From assembly GCA_037892935.1 (NCBI GenBank), contig JAYXKI010000008.1:1736001-1800000 (forward strand): DNA of 64,000 bases, read 5' to 3'. Made by a program: the position numbers and the translations under genes. The DNA comes from Phlebopus portentosus. Its lineage: Eukaryota > Basidiomycota > Agaricomycetes > Boletales > Boletinellaceae. The notes below the pieces were generated by a model. The model had not been told where the DNA came from. It saw only the letters and a program-made list of their open reading frames with translations, and ran no database searches. Shown here piece after piece: positions 32,908 through 44,626 of this stretch (position 1 is its first letter; every line of letters begins with the position of its first letter).

Positions 32908-34187
32908 CCTTACTCTTCCTCCTCACCCCTTACCACCCTTCCTAGCACACTGGTCTCGGCCAGCATCTTCTCCACCAGGTTGCGCAGTTGATCCGCAGTG
33001 CAGAACAACATACGCATGTGCCTCTCCAAGGCCGCCATCCAGAAATGGATGGTGCTCTCATCCATCCCGGTGACCAACTCCTCGATGTCACTCACCTCAA
33101 GGACAGGCACAACTGGCATCCTCAGCACCTGCACCATTGCATGCTGATGAGCTTCGCATGTCTCGCGTTCCACCTGCTTATTCTGCAGGCGACGTGCAGC
33201 CCTCCTGTACATAGCCAGCTTGTATCACCACCTGGCCTTTGTGCAGCAGTAATCACAGGCCTGCCCAGGGAAACCCTCACAGACCCGGCCTGTCCTCGCA
33301 CACCTCTCACACCCCTCATCATGCACGACCCAGCCACCAGCAGCAGACAAATTGCTGCTGCTGCTGCTACTGCTGCTGCAGTCCCCGCCATTGCCTTGGC
33401 TTCCCTCATCCTCTTCCATTTGTTCTGCACTCAGAGACTCACTTGCAGCCGGAGGATTGCTATTGCTACTGTTGCTCTCGCTGACAGCACCATCCGGAAG
33501 AAAGAGGAGCATGTCGTCAAAAGCCCCAAAGTTGTCATCACCAGCTGGACCCCCAGAAGAGAAACCATTGGCAGCAGAAGAAATGTTGCTACTGCTGTTG
33601 TTGCAGTTCCCCTCTACCGACTCCTTGTCACTCAAATAATCAATAATCCAAGGCCGCTTCATAGGCCTCTCATCTCTCTCGTGATCCAAAGATGGCGACA
33701 GAACCCTGACCGTGCTTGCCATCTTCTCTAGCTCAGTCAAGTACAAAACTCGGTCCACACAATCTTCCAGCTTGCTGATGATGGACTCCCGCTCCACCTG
33801 ACTCAAGTCTTGATGACCCAGCAGTGTTCTGAGGGCAGACTTGGTCAATTCGGATATACCCAATGAAAAGGGGGCCAATCTGCTGAGATGTACATCGGAA
33901 CGCAGTGCAACGAGAGCGTCTGCGGCTTTGACTGAGTATGGGAAGCACTTCTCCTCATACGCAGTTCAGCACTGCAGGGCCTCATGGATGTGACTCTTCA
34001 GTGGTGCTGAGAGGAGGATTCTCCAGATCTCCACCCAAGTGAGCCACCTGAATTTGGTCCAGACATTGTAGTGCGCTGCACTAACCTGTACCGGTCCAGC
34101 AGCACAGGCCTGTAAGGGCTCTACCCCCCTATACCATACCCAGGACACCCTGCATACTATTGTCAGCAAACCAGCCTTCACTGCTAT
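32908..34187 (-). pseudogene. Hypothetical protein with Zn2Cys6-like cluster (two stops)
   Basis: A single minus-strand frame runs from about 34187 to a TAA at 32908, broken by TGA near 33970 and TGA at 33225-33227. The protein has an N-terminal part with ADALVALRSDVHLSRLAPF, a long Ser/Asn/Gly-rich region coded by CAG/CTG-type repeats (33350-33600), then CERCARTGRVC and ACDYCCTKARW. The spacing is C-x2-C-x6-C-x7-C-x2-C-x6-stop: the TGA falls exactly where the sixth zinc ligand of a Zn2Cys6 cluster would be. After the stop the frame goes on for about 105 residues, Arg- then Glu-rich, ending in GEEEE. Such clusters bind DNA in fungal regulators and also occur in repeat-borne genes. Which of the two this is cannot be told. 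No start codon was secured. Confidence 0.55.
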
Positions 34188-35133
34188 TACCCATAATACA
34201 GCCTGCTTAGTGGCTGCCGGACCTTCGGCAGCCTAGGAACAGTACCCACGCCGCTGCCACTGCTGACCATACAAACCAGTGGTGACGCCTCCACTCCTAT
34301 CTTATGATCACCCTGTCCCCCCTTCAACCAAATCCTGGTGCCCCTTCTCTAGCCTCTCCTAAGAACCATGCCACCAAACCCAACAATTCCAGGCCTTGAA
34401 GAAGGCTTGCACAGCAGCTAGACACACTGCGGTGGATGTATATTGCGCCATCGCAGAGGTGTATGCCCACTGCCGCACCAGCTGGGTGAATGATAGCCTA
34501 TCTAAGGTCCATTTTGTTGAATGTTTCATATTCTTATCATCCCACATTGTATGCCGAGTGCAGTAGTGTGCCCGGCGGCCATTTGTATATTCCCCTTTTT
34601 AGTTTTATTCAACCCCTTGGCATTTCAGATCCACATAGAGTGCACCCTGACCGATCCAAATGGCCCCGACGTTCAACACCACATACCAGCATCCGCTATT
34701 CCAATTAGGGTGCCCCTAGGTCTTAGCAGCTTGGTGGCACATCTTGGCGGTGGCCCCTGCCATCACAGCACGCCCATCACACCTTACCACCCACCACCTT
34801 AGTGATATTTCTTATCAAGGACTCATAGTATATATAGAGAGCATGTACCTATCCTAAAGAGCAGCAGATATACACTCTAAGATGCAGCTACCAAAAACCA
34901 ACCACAAGTAGAGAGCCCTCTTCAAGAAGCCAGTGTATACAGAGAACCAGACAGCCGGATCAGGCAAATTCCTGGTCATGTGCCCCCGCCAATCCCATCC
35001 TGATGGCATGGCCCCCGATCTCACAGGAGTAGGCACTGTCACAACAGAATCTGCTGCCGAGCAACCTTACATACCTGGAAGTGCAAGAGAAGCTGCTGAG
35101 CTCACTTGCCACCCTGGACATCTCCCTTCTATG
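34188..35133. other. Unassigned region between decayed genes
   Basis: Open frames on both strands are short and no domain was recognised. The minus-strand frame 34359-34547 is rich in Trp and Ala and may be an upstream exon of the gene at 32908-34187, but no splice pair is convincing. Confidence 0.3.
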
Positions 35134-35535
35134 CAGCTATCACTCTTCTAGTAATCGCTCCCGGGATCTTCAATTTCTCCCCGCACCTGAGGCCGCCTTT
35201 TGTGCTTCCTCACCACTGTCCAGCTTCACCCGTTTGTGATACTTCCTCAACATCTCGATGCAGCTGTCACTCTTCTAGTAATCGCTCTGGGGATTTTTGA
35301 CTTTTATCTGTATCGGCATCCCCTCTTACAATCCTCTGCTGCTGCTCAGTTTAGACCATTTGTGATTCTTCCTCAACATCCCAACACAGCTGTCACTCTT
35401 CTAGTAATCACTCCAGGGATTTTTGACTTTTATCTGCATCGGCATTCCCTCTTACGATCGTTCACTGCTGTTCAGCTTAGATCATTTGTGATACTTCCTC
35501 AACGTCTTGACACAGCTGTCACTCTTCTCGTGCCC
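35134..35535 (+). repeat. 126-bp tandem repeat, just over 3 copies
   Basis: CAGCTRTCACTCTTCT recurs at 35134, 35261, 35387 and 35513, a period of 126-127 bp. The units differ by scattered transitions. Because 126 is a multiple of three, the plus strand keeps an open frame through the array (35200-35646), with the repeat motif FVILPQ...TLLVI..GIFDFYL. Whether this is translated is unclear; a minisatellite without coding role is the simpler view. Confidence 0.75.
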
Positions 35536-35995
35536 GCCGCTACCGCTGGCGCCGGCGCCTCCCCTCTGTCTCAATCCAGATTCTCACATCTTGCTGCCTC
35601 CACCACCTCTGCGTTGTTCTACGGCCAACACCACTTTCTGTTTTGAGTGGTATTGATACTCTCTCACCTCTGCCTTCTCTGTGTCGCTCCCACATTGTCT
35701 CCCTGATTACCAACCAGAATTGCACTGGTGTGAATTGCCATCACCACCACACACGGCCTGCCATTTTGACCCCTTTGCCAGCTCAGTAGGACTCAGCAGT
35801 TGTTATTCATCCTTTCGGGTGCTGCCGAGGTTTGCATTGCCATGGCGAGTTATTTGACGGCGCAGCAGATTCGGCTGATGCCTGGACCCTTGTGCATCTA
35901 AGCTGAGTGTCGCTTCTGAAAGTCTGTGGCAGTCTGTAGATCTGGTAGGACTTCCCTTTTTTCCTCTCGACACCTTTAACATTGCCTCTCTGTGG
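35536..35995. other. Unassigned spacer
   Basis: Downstream of the four-exon gene on the minus strand. No domain, repeat or RNA gene was recognised. Confidence 0.3.
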
Positions 35996-36830
35996 TCAAA
36001 CGCTGCTGCTGCCACCTTTGCCCTTATCTAGGAGAGTCTGATAGTCTACAATGTTGTCAATCTCCATGCCAGGAGGACAATAACCAACCCAAAACATCCG
36101 CCATAGCTGGAGGTTCAACGGTTAGCAAGATTTGAAGAAGAAGCGAGAATGAGCACTCACCTGGTCCAGATTGATCTTCATGACCGTATTCTCCAGCTCA
36201 TCCTTCCTTTCGTTGAAATGGCCAACTAGTGGCCATAGCAGATTGCAGTGATGACCGATCACCTCTTCTAGACCAGTCAATCCCGTGCACCATTGCTGAA
36301 TGTAGACTTCAGTGTCCAGCTTCAAATGCTTTTCATTCTCGAGGTACGAAGCCTTGAGTGCATTGAGCTGGTCGCAGTTGATGTTGAGGGTTGCGCAACG
36401 ATCTGCAAGTGCAACCATGCTTTCCACCTAGAAATGCACAGCATATGGCAGCCACATCAAATCAATGAGCACCCACTCGGGCCAAAGGTCCTTGAGTCTC
36501 TTTCTGGCAGTCTATGAAATTCAGGAAGTCGGAACGGAATGAAGAGAATAGATGAAGACAGAAAAGAAGGCACACCTGGATCTCACACATTTCCTCCACC
36601 CTCTTTATGGACTGTGCAATGGTCATTCTCGCGAACCGTCTCTGATCTACGTCCTCATGCAAATGCTCAATGATCTGGACCTGGTTCCCAACACCGTAAA
36701 GCTATGTGTCACTGAACACAAAGCCCTCTGCTGAGACAGGGATCTTGTCAAACAGCAGCTGTTGATGCAGCTGTTGCTGCTGTTACTGTTGTTGCTGTTG
36801 TTGCTGTTGTTGTTGCTGTTGTTGGGACAT
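35996..36830 (-). pseudogene. Four-exon polyQ hypothetical gene with two premature stops
   Basis: Minus-strand exons: 36830-36576, 36511-36473, 36427-36161 and 36106-35996, with introns of 64, 45 and 54 bp. All four exon lengths are multiples of three, so every junction is phase 0. Intron 3 is a textbook case (GTGAGT, GCTAAC branch site, CTCCAG). Intron 2 uses a weak GTGCTC donor and is less sure. The protein of about 220 residues starts MSQQQ with a polyglutamine run, then reads FDKIPVSAEGFVFSD, RRFARMTIAQSIKRVEE, and a helical second half ending DYQTLLDKGKGG. A TAA in the polyQ run and a TAG after FSDT both replace Gln codons by C-to-T change. No family was recognised. It was a real spliced gene and is probably dead. 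Confidence 0.65.
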
Positions 36831-36963
36831 AATGGAGAGAAGAGAGGATAGATGAACAAAATGCATTGTGAACTGCATTTTATGTGTCGATAATTCAAGA
36901 CACTGAGTCTAACCCTATTGGGAGTGTAACTGTGGATAGTCACAATTTCAAGAACCCGGGAGA
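36831..36963. other. Upstream flank of the polyQ gene
   Basis: 133 bp between the polyQ start codon and LTR-B copy 2; this would be the gene's promoter side. Nothing specific was seen. Confidence 0.3.
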
Positions 36964-38365
36964 TATAAGAAGCATCGACATGCTAGGTCCGAGATCATGC
37001 ACATGACACATGTTCTGTGGTAATCCACATTGTAGCAGTGAAACTCAGTGTGGATTGACTTGATTCGAAGTGGTATAGACTACTGTAGCCTCTTGCATTC
37101 AACCACTGTGTAGGAAGAACTTGCAATGCTTGGAATCCACCAAGAGCAGCCAATCAGACACTCAAGCCATCTAGTCAAAAACTTACAAAGGCTGACTTAG
37201 CTAGCCCATCTTACTAAAACTCAGGCACGAGAGATAAATTGAAAGATCTACAATCGGCCCCCAATGCCCCCAAGCTTTGACCCAATGTGATGCGCTCTGG
37301 CTTTTCCCTTTTGAGTCCCATATACATTCACATTTTGTTTTGTCCCCTATGATTCCTTATGCTCACCATTCCATATGCACTCACATTTCAGATTATGCTC
37401 TATGGTCATTATCCCACCACTTTCCAGATATGCTCACCTCATCTTTTGTTCCCATGCATTCCCTTATGTTTATCACTTCCAATTTCCTTTCGTTATGCTC
37501 CCTGATGCTCTGATAGCTCAGGTTTGGACAATGTTATAAATAGGCATGCTATTTGTAGTAGGAGCTCAGTTTTGAAATGGAGGACAGTTTAGCTCGGAAG
37601 AGCTCAGTCCAAAGTTCAGTTTAGACTAGGAACCCACTCTAGCTACAGTTGAGACTAATTTGACTCTTCCGTACCCTCCTTGACTCTCTATCTCTCACAA
37701 ATACATAATAGTTCTGTCTCATACGCCTGGAGTCTTCTGCTCTGCAGTCGTACCTGAGCCCAGTGTGATCAGTTCAACCCATGTTGAAGTCTGAGACCCT
37801 CAATCACTCTTTCTTACACCCCCCCACAAGGTCTCACTTGAGTCTCCTTGCATATTGCTTTATTCTGCATTGTATTGCTTTGTTTCATTTCGTAACCCGT
37901 CGTAACCTGTCATAACCCATTGTAACCCATTGTAACTCGTTATATCATATTGGATCCTTGAAAGGATCATTTTTGTATCATCAGCACTTAGGGGAAGTCC
38001 TTCACTAAGCTTTGTCTCATTGTCTTCCACCTCCAGGGTTCAAATCTATCGAGGGATTACCTGTGAGAATATCAATTACCTTTGCATCACTGCCGCCGAT
38101 CCCCCTTGCTTTGACTTTTCCTACCTTGCTTCTTTGCCTATCTCCTTGATCCAATCCCCCCCCCCTCGCATACATCCAGCAGCCTTCAAATCCTATTTTC
38201 TCCTCCATCCCTTCTGGAACTACTCCGGAACCCAGATCAATGCATCAGCCCTTCTCTAGTTTTCCCCCAAAGTCACCCTTCTCTTTCCCACTCATTTTAA
38301 TCTTACTGAACAGCCCTCAAGAACTGTGACACTCCTCAGCTATCAGACAGTTCACCAGAGTTTTA
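36964..38365 (+). mobile_element. LTR-B copy 2 (both terminal dinucleotides mutated)
   Basis: 1402 bp aligned with LTR-B copies at 18845 and 42790. The ends read TA...TA where the family has TG...CA, each by one transition. It carries five 10-bp GTAACCC repeats near 37890-37940. The flanks GAGA and TCGC do not match, and the sides differ in content, so the original insertion context is lost. Confidence 0.8.
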
Positions 38366-39190
38366 TCGCTCATTGAATTTCATAAGGTATTGTAGATCAT
38401 AGTTGACTATCCTTCCTTTGACTAGGTGGTGTGTGATGTCATCAATTGACAGACCATTCACTTGGCCTGTAGATCATCTGGCTCCAATGAGCTTCTGGTA
38501 CCTAGTACCTTCGTAGTACTTCATCATGTTGAGTACCACTATGAGCTGCATAGTGTAGGAGGTATAAAAGCCTGTCTGATTGGCTAGGTAGTTCATGTAC
38601 TTCATTGCATCTATGCTGATAGGATAATAGTAACTCCATCGCATCATTTGATTAAGAATTGCAATTGTCAGGCCTCATCAGTAGGTGCAAATTTGAATTG
38701 CTAAATGGTAGATGCCCATGACATTCTTGTATGTTGGCTCATGGCTGAAGTCAATTTGTCCTCGATGTAATGCTTGTGTTTCGAGTTCAACTGCATAGGT
38801 AAGGAATGCATTATCATTGAGTCGTCAGACTGCTGCATCTTGAGGGTTACTGAGCTTAAGCAGTTTTCCTTCTGGTTGCTTTGGTATCATAAGATCAGGT
38901 TGTGCCTCATCTGGGTGATGAACTACATTCTATTTGTCTAGGTCATTGAAGTATTTTCCTGGGCATAAGGATATAATCTCTTCTTCGTAGTTCTCTTAGT
39001 TAAAGTGGTTGCATAGCATGGCCATTGATAATGTTTAGTAGGTGGCCTTAGTGCAAACGTCCAATCAGGTGTATCTTCAGGTGCACTGAATGCTTGGAGT
39101 TCATCAAAGATAGGCATGTCTGAGTAGTAGTTGTCTTCGAGAGATGACTAGCTATTAGGATTCAAGTTGATGATCCTTAAGCTTGAGTTT
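38366..39190 (-). pseudogene. Orphan decayed coding region, unknown protein
   Basis: The minus strand can be read as one decayed protein of roughly 270 residues, cut by LTR-B at its C-terminal end. Readable blocks include MPIFDELQAFSAPEDTPDW, HPDEAQPDLMIPKQPEGK, LNDNAFLTYAVELETQ, HEPTYKNVMGIYHLAI and NYLANQTGFYTSYTM. Two frame changes and about eight stops occur, mostly TAG or TGA. The composition fits a Gag-like or accessory protein of a retroelement. It follows the chromovirus pol region on the same strand and could be an extra downstream ORF of that element. I do not recognise the family. Confidence 0.4.
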
Positions 39191-39269
39191 CCATGTCTTT
39201 TATACCATTTTGTTGGTATGTTGCCTCTCTATTGCCTAATCTGTCTTCTTCTACCTTCGCTTTACTGCA

Positions 39270-40019
39270 TTTTTCATATGTATTGTCACTCGTGACTTCT
39301 GTGATTTTTGTCACACAGAACACCTCAAAATATAAAAACTACCATATCTTACTCAATTCTTAACCGTTTTGCATGATCTAAGTTGGTAAATCCATAGTTT
39401 TAATATCTGTTTCAAACTCCAACAAGGATGAATAGAAATGAGCAAAGAATGAGTGAGATATGTCACAAAAGGCTGATTTTAGATACATCTTTCATGTGCA
39501 GTTTTTTCTGCTCTCATCCCTGCTTCTACAGTCCTACAGGCAAGTCTAAAATAATATGATTATTTTATTGTAAATTTACAGACTGGCTTTGAGCTCTATT
39601 CTGTGTTGTATCTGCTGGTTTGATACATGTCTGAGCTGAGCTCAAACCTATCTTTTCTCAAGGGCCCCCAGATCTCAAAATAAATTCATTCTTAGGCAAT
39701 CTGATATCTATAAATTCATATTATGCCAATAGCACCACTCTGGTGCAGTATAGGTTGTTGTAGCACCCAGTCTGAGGGCAGGAAAAAATGCACATGAAGG
39801 AAGTGTCTAAAATCTGCCTTTTGTGACGTATCTCACTCATTCTTTGCTCATTTCTATTCATCCTTGTTGGAGTTTGAAACTGATATTAAAACTATGGATT
39901 TACCAACTTATATCATGCAAAATGGTCAAGGATTGAGTGAGATATGGTGATCTTTATGTTTTGAGGTGTTCTGTATGACAAAAATTATAGAAGTCACAAG
40001 TGACAATACATATGAAAAA
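39270..40019. repeat. Large imperfect inverted repeat (foldback or MITE-like)
   Basis: The left arm (39270 to about 39522) starts TTTTTCATATGTATTGTCAC, and the right arm (about 39770-40019) ends in its complement. The arms can be aligned over about 250 bp with scattered mismatches, around a spacer of about 250 bp. No ORF is inside. No matching target duplication was found. A transcript would fold into a long hairpin. Confidence 0.8.
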
Positions 40020-42332
40020 GGCTATAAGGTGCCACTGTGATATCATTGCTTGGTAAGGTTGTTGGATACCTTACTCATTGTCTCTATTGTGGCTTCATAT
40101 ATGGCTCCATCGGGTGGAGTGCATATGATGCAATTATCTCCTAATTTGTCTTCTTTCGGTGATCTATTGATTAAGGTTTAGTAGCCTCATTGCCTGAGAG
40201 TACCTCTTGTGAAACTCTTCTATCATTTGATAGGAGTTCTTAAGGTTATTAAGTGGCTCCTATGTTCACTCTTGGTATCCTTTCCATTGAATAAGATACT
40301 GTATCTTGTTTTGATGATGTTATGTATCATAAATTGTCTCCACTTCATATTCTGCTTGGCCCTCCACTTCAATAGGTGGTGGTTTATCTAGAGTGGGTCT
40401 TCCAGGGTAGTCCTTTCACTTGTAAGGCCTGAGAAGACTTGCATAGAATACAGAGTGTATCGGAAGGGTTTTAGATAAGTGTAATCTGAATAATACTTGT
40501 CTGACTGCCTTCTTGACTTTAGAAGGGCCTGCCTATTTTATTGCAAGTTTCTTTGTTGGTTCCAGTCAACTGAGATTTCTCATGTCTATTAACACTTCAT
40601 CTCCTGGCTTGTACTCTGGCAGTTTGCCTCGATGTAGGTCTGCATAAAGCTTCATTGCCTCATTTGCATGTCTAATTGAATTATAGACTTCTTGCTGTAC
40701 TCGTTGAAGCTCCTCTAGGTGATTTATTGCTTCTGAGACATTTGAATCACTGGTCTCCACTACATCTAGGTGAGAGTGCTATCCATACAGTATATAGAAT
40801 GGTGACTGATAAGTGGTACTATGTTTTTGATTATTGTAGGCAAATTCTGCCATATTGATGTACTCTGCCCAATCTATTTAGCTGTAGGACATGTAGCAGC
40901 ATAAGTACTGTTCGAGTTCTTAATTAAGTTGCTCAGTTTGACCATCAGTTTGTGGGTGATATGCTGTACTAGTTTTTTAATCAACATTAATGAGTCTGCA
41001 GAACTCCTTGAGGAATTGTGCAGTGAAGTTGCTATCTCAGTCAGAGATTACTTGTTTAGGGGCCCCGTAGTATTTGAAGATATGTTGGCAAAGCAAGTGT
41101 GACAACTGCTTAGTATTGGGTATCCCCTAGCAAGGAATGAACTTCTCTATTTTAGTGAGCTTGTCCACTATAACAAGTATTGAACTGTAGCCTTCATTGC
41201 TGACTGGTAAATTGGTAATCAGGTCACAGGTTATAGTTTCCCATGGTTGATGTGGTGCCATCAACAGTTGGAGCGGTAGATTTTGAAGCTGTTGAATTAG
41301 TTTTGCATGTTAACATATGTCACAGAATGAGATATATTCTTGAATCATCTCTTCTATCTTTGGCCAATAGTATAATCGCTTTACAAGTTCTATGGTCTTT
41401 TCTGCTCCTGGGTGGCCTGCGAGCTTGTGGTCATGACACCTTCAGATTAGCAATGCTTTTAGGTTGGTGGATGGCAGGACATATAATGCATTAGTTATGT
41501 AGTGCAAGCCATTCCTGTAACTATAGCTATTGCTCTTCTTGATTATCAATATTTCCTTCTTAGCCTCCTTGGTGTTGTAGTGTCTCTTGATTGTTCAAAT
41601 AATCAGATCAGAGATAGTGACCATTTCTGTTTCTAGCCTGTATAGACTATTGATCTCAGTTTGTCACAATGTCTGCTGCTCAATCATATCAGGTGGTAGC
41701 AAGGTAACACCTAAGTTATCCTTGTCCTCTGGCATATAATTAGCTGTTAGGACTGGCGTTTTTGGACGAGGTGGTCAGTCCAAGCGTACCGGAACAAGTC
41801 CCTGCTTCCTCCTTCTAACAATGTATGATTGGAGAGTAGAGTAGCGAAGGTTAGATGTACTACTAAGAAGTGAGCTATAGGCTCAAGCTTGACTCAGCAG
41901 TAGAGCAGAGGTTCAATCAAAGGGGTACAGTTATGATTGAAAGTACAAAATAATTTTGCTGAGGGACAACACCCTGCTCAGCTGGCGCCTTAAATAAAGT
42001 TTCTACTAAATACTACCGACTACCAATTACTACCGACCATGTCTCGCCATTGGTTAGGACAACATGTTTCAGCTGGTTTCACCACCACTGTCTTGAGTCG
42101 GTGGTACCACTAACAACTCTGGTGGCACTACCGAAACTCCTGGTAGCACCACCGACAACTTCCTTCCCTATTAGGCAAGCCCTGTTCTTCGAAGAAGCTT
42201 TCCCCAGGCTTCTATCGATCTCCATTCCTATCACATGTTAATCCTTAACACCAATCCTCCCACGAGAGACTTCTTCCATGTGCCACGATCTCGCTTCGCC
42301 GGCGCTCCGTTACTCCGGCCGAGCTTCTGCTG

Positions 42333-44626
42333 TTAGTCTTCCATCATGGGGCTGACTGTTATCTCGGGATTCAGAATTGGCAACCCCTGCCGATTATTGG
42401 AGATTAACCTTGGCGGCTGCATAAATTTAGCAGATACCCTTCTATGCCTTGCCGCTATATCGATGTTGGAGAATTGTAGTCCGGTACCCGACGTTAACCT
42501 GAATCTTCTTCCCAGGTGATTCGTCTCACGCCATTCGTCGACTGTAATAACCCCTTCTTCCGATCGTTCCCATGCTTCCAGCATTCGATCTGTTGCTTCT
42601 TCGATAAGACTTTCGACATCCGATGGCGCCCTGTAATAGATTGGCCAATCGACTTCCACTGCAGTGTTTTGACACAAGGTCTGGTGACGATGCTGATTGA
42701 TCCAAGCTCTCACGCCAACCTTCAGTGCATAGATATCTCTGTCGCCGAGCCATATGGATACCTCATGGTCATATGCGCTCATTCCACGGTGTAAGAAGCA
42801 TCGACACGCTAGGTCCGAGATCGCGCACGTGACACGTGTTCCGCGGTGATCAGCATTGTAACAGTGGAACTCAGTGCGGATCGATTCGATTCGAAGTGGA
42901 ACGGACTACTGTAGCCTCTCGCACTCAACCGCTGCGTAGGAAGAACCTTCGGACGCTCGAGCCACCCAGTCGAAAACTTACAAAGGCTGACTTAGCTAGC
43001 TCGTCTTACTAAACCCAGGCACGAGAGGTAAATTGAAGGATCCGCAATCGGCCCCCGACACCTCCCAAGTTTCGACCCGACGCGATGCACTCTGGCTTTT
43101 CCCCTTTTTGAGTCCCATATGCGTTCATATTTTGTTTTGTTCCTTGTGATTCCTATGCTCATTATTCCGTGTGCGCTCACATTTCGTGTTATGCTCTATG
43201 GTCATTATCTCGCCACCTTCCAGATATGCTCACCTCGTCCTTTGTTCCCGTGCGTTCCCTTATGATTTTCACTTCCGATTTCCTTTCGTTATGCTCCCTG
43301 ACGCTCCAATGGCTCAGGTTCGGACAAAGTTATAAATAGGCGAGCAACTTGTAGTAGGAGCCCAGTTTTGAGCCCGAGAGTTTTAGCAGAAAACAGTTTA
43401 GCTCAGGCTTGAACCCACTTTAGCTACAGTCGAGACCAATTCGACTCTTCCTGTACTCCCCTCGACTCTATCTCCCGAAAATACACGATAGTTCTATCTC
43501 ATACGCCTCGAGTCTCCTGCTCTGCAGTTGTACCCGAGCCCAGTGTGATCAGTTCAACCCGTGTTGAAGTCAGAGACCCTCATCTCTCCTCCCTACGCCT
43601 CTACGCAAGGTCTCACTTGAGTCCCTTGCGTATCGCTTCGTTCTGCATCGTATTGCTCCGTTTCATTTCGTAACCCACCGAAACCCGTCGTAACTCGTCG
43701 TAACCCGTTATATCGTGTCGGATCCTCGAAAGGATCACCTTCGTATCGTCAGCGCTTAGGAGAAGTCCTCCTCTAAGCTTCGTCTCATCGTCTTCCGCCT
43801 CCAGGGTTCGAATCCATCGAGGGATTACCTGTGAGGACATCGATTACCTTTGCACTGCCACCGCCGATCCCTCTTGCTTCGACTTCTCCCGCCTTGCTTC
43901 TTCGCCTATCTCCTCTAATCCGATCCCCCCCCTCGCATACATCCAGCAGCCTTCAATCCCATTTCTCCTCCATCCTTTCCGGAACTGCTCCGGAACCCAG
44001 ATCGACGCATCAGCGCTTCTCTAGTTTTCCCCCTGAAGTCACCCTTCTCTTTCCCACTCGTTTTAATCTTACCGAACAGCCCCCAAGAACTGTGACACTC
44101 CTCAGCTATCAAACAGTGCGCAGGAGTTTCAGCGGTTCGGCAATGGTTGGTCCAACGTTCGTTCCGAGGGTCCGGGCTTATGCCGAATCTTGACATCGGC
44201 TCTCTCCCTTGTTACTAAGCGTTCCACGAAGTTCTTGAGGAGCCACTCCGAAAGAACCCAACTCCTTTGGTATGCCAAATAACAATTCGTACAGACTAGG
44301 CTTTCGTGAACAAAGCGTCTGGTCGCACTATGTCGATATCGTCTCTTCTGCAGGAGTTCTACGTATCTTGCGATGTTTTGTTCCTCCATCTGCACGTAGC
44401 TTCGCTCGGGTGGAGGAGTATGTCCGATGTGCATTCTAGCTAGTCCTTCCTGCAAATCATATGGGTCCTCCCTCTCGTCGCGTTCGTCTTCGTAATATCG
44501 TCGATTAGGTTCCTCTTGCGTATCTTCCACAGCGACCTCCCTAGGTCCTTGCTGCATTAGTGGGCGAGAATCACCTCCACTATTCTGTCCTTGAAGCCTT
44601 TCGAAATGCTCTTGATTAGGCTGCAT
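42333..44626 (-). CDS. LTR-D internal ORF, copy C (open on both sides of a nested LTR)
   Basis: The frame is open from ATG at 44626 to the insertion (165 codons), and again for 149 codons (42782-42333) after LTR-B copy 3. Joining the parts at the nested target site gives a continuous protein of about 315 residues without a stop. It has a CTNC pair in its middle (ESLVCTNCYLAYQRSW), an acidic N-terminal third (EDTQEEPN, DERDEREDPY) and a basic stretch (ELLQKRRYRHSATRR). Upstream of the ATG the frame stays open to the first bases of the LTR (CYENCGY). No known domain was recognised. The open frame in this copy, against stops only at deaminated codons in the others, argues that it was translated in the ancestral element. 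Confidence 0.65.
42790..44131 (+). mobile_element. LTR-B copy 3, solo LTR inside LTR-D
   Basis: 1342 bp, TGTAAGAAG to GGAGTTTCA, with four 10-bp GTAACCC repeats near 43669-43710. Flanks ACGG and GCGG differ by one transition, and their removal restores the uninterrupted sequence seen in LTR-D copies A and B. It is CpG-rich and so recent. This is the innermost of three nested layers. Confidence 0.9.

Noticed and set aside
33239..33731. Plus-strand frames over 80 codons in the CAG/CTG-repeat region (polyLeu, polyCys)
   Set aside because: They are shadows of the Ser/Asn-rich minus-strand gene; the repeat keeps all frames open.
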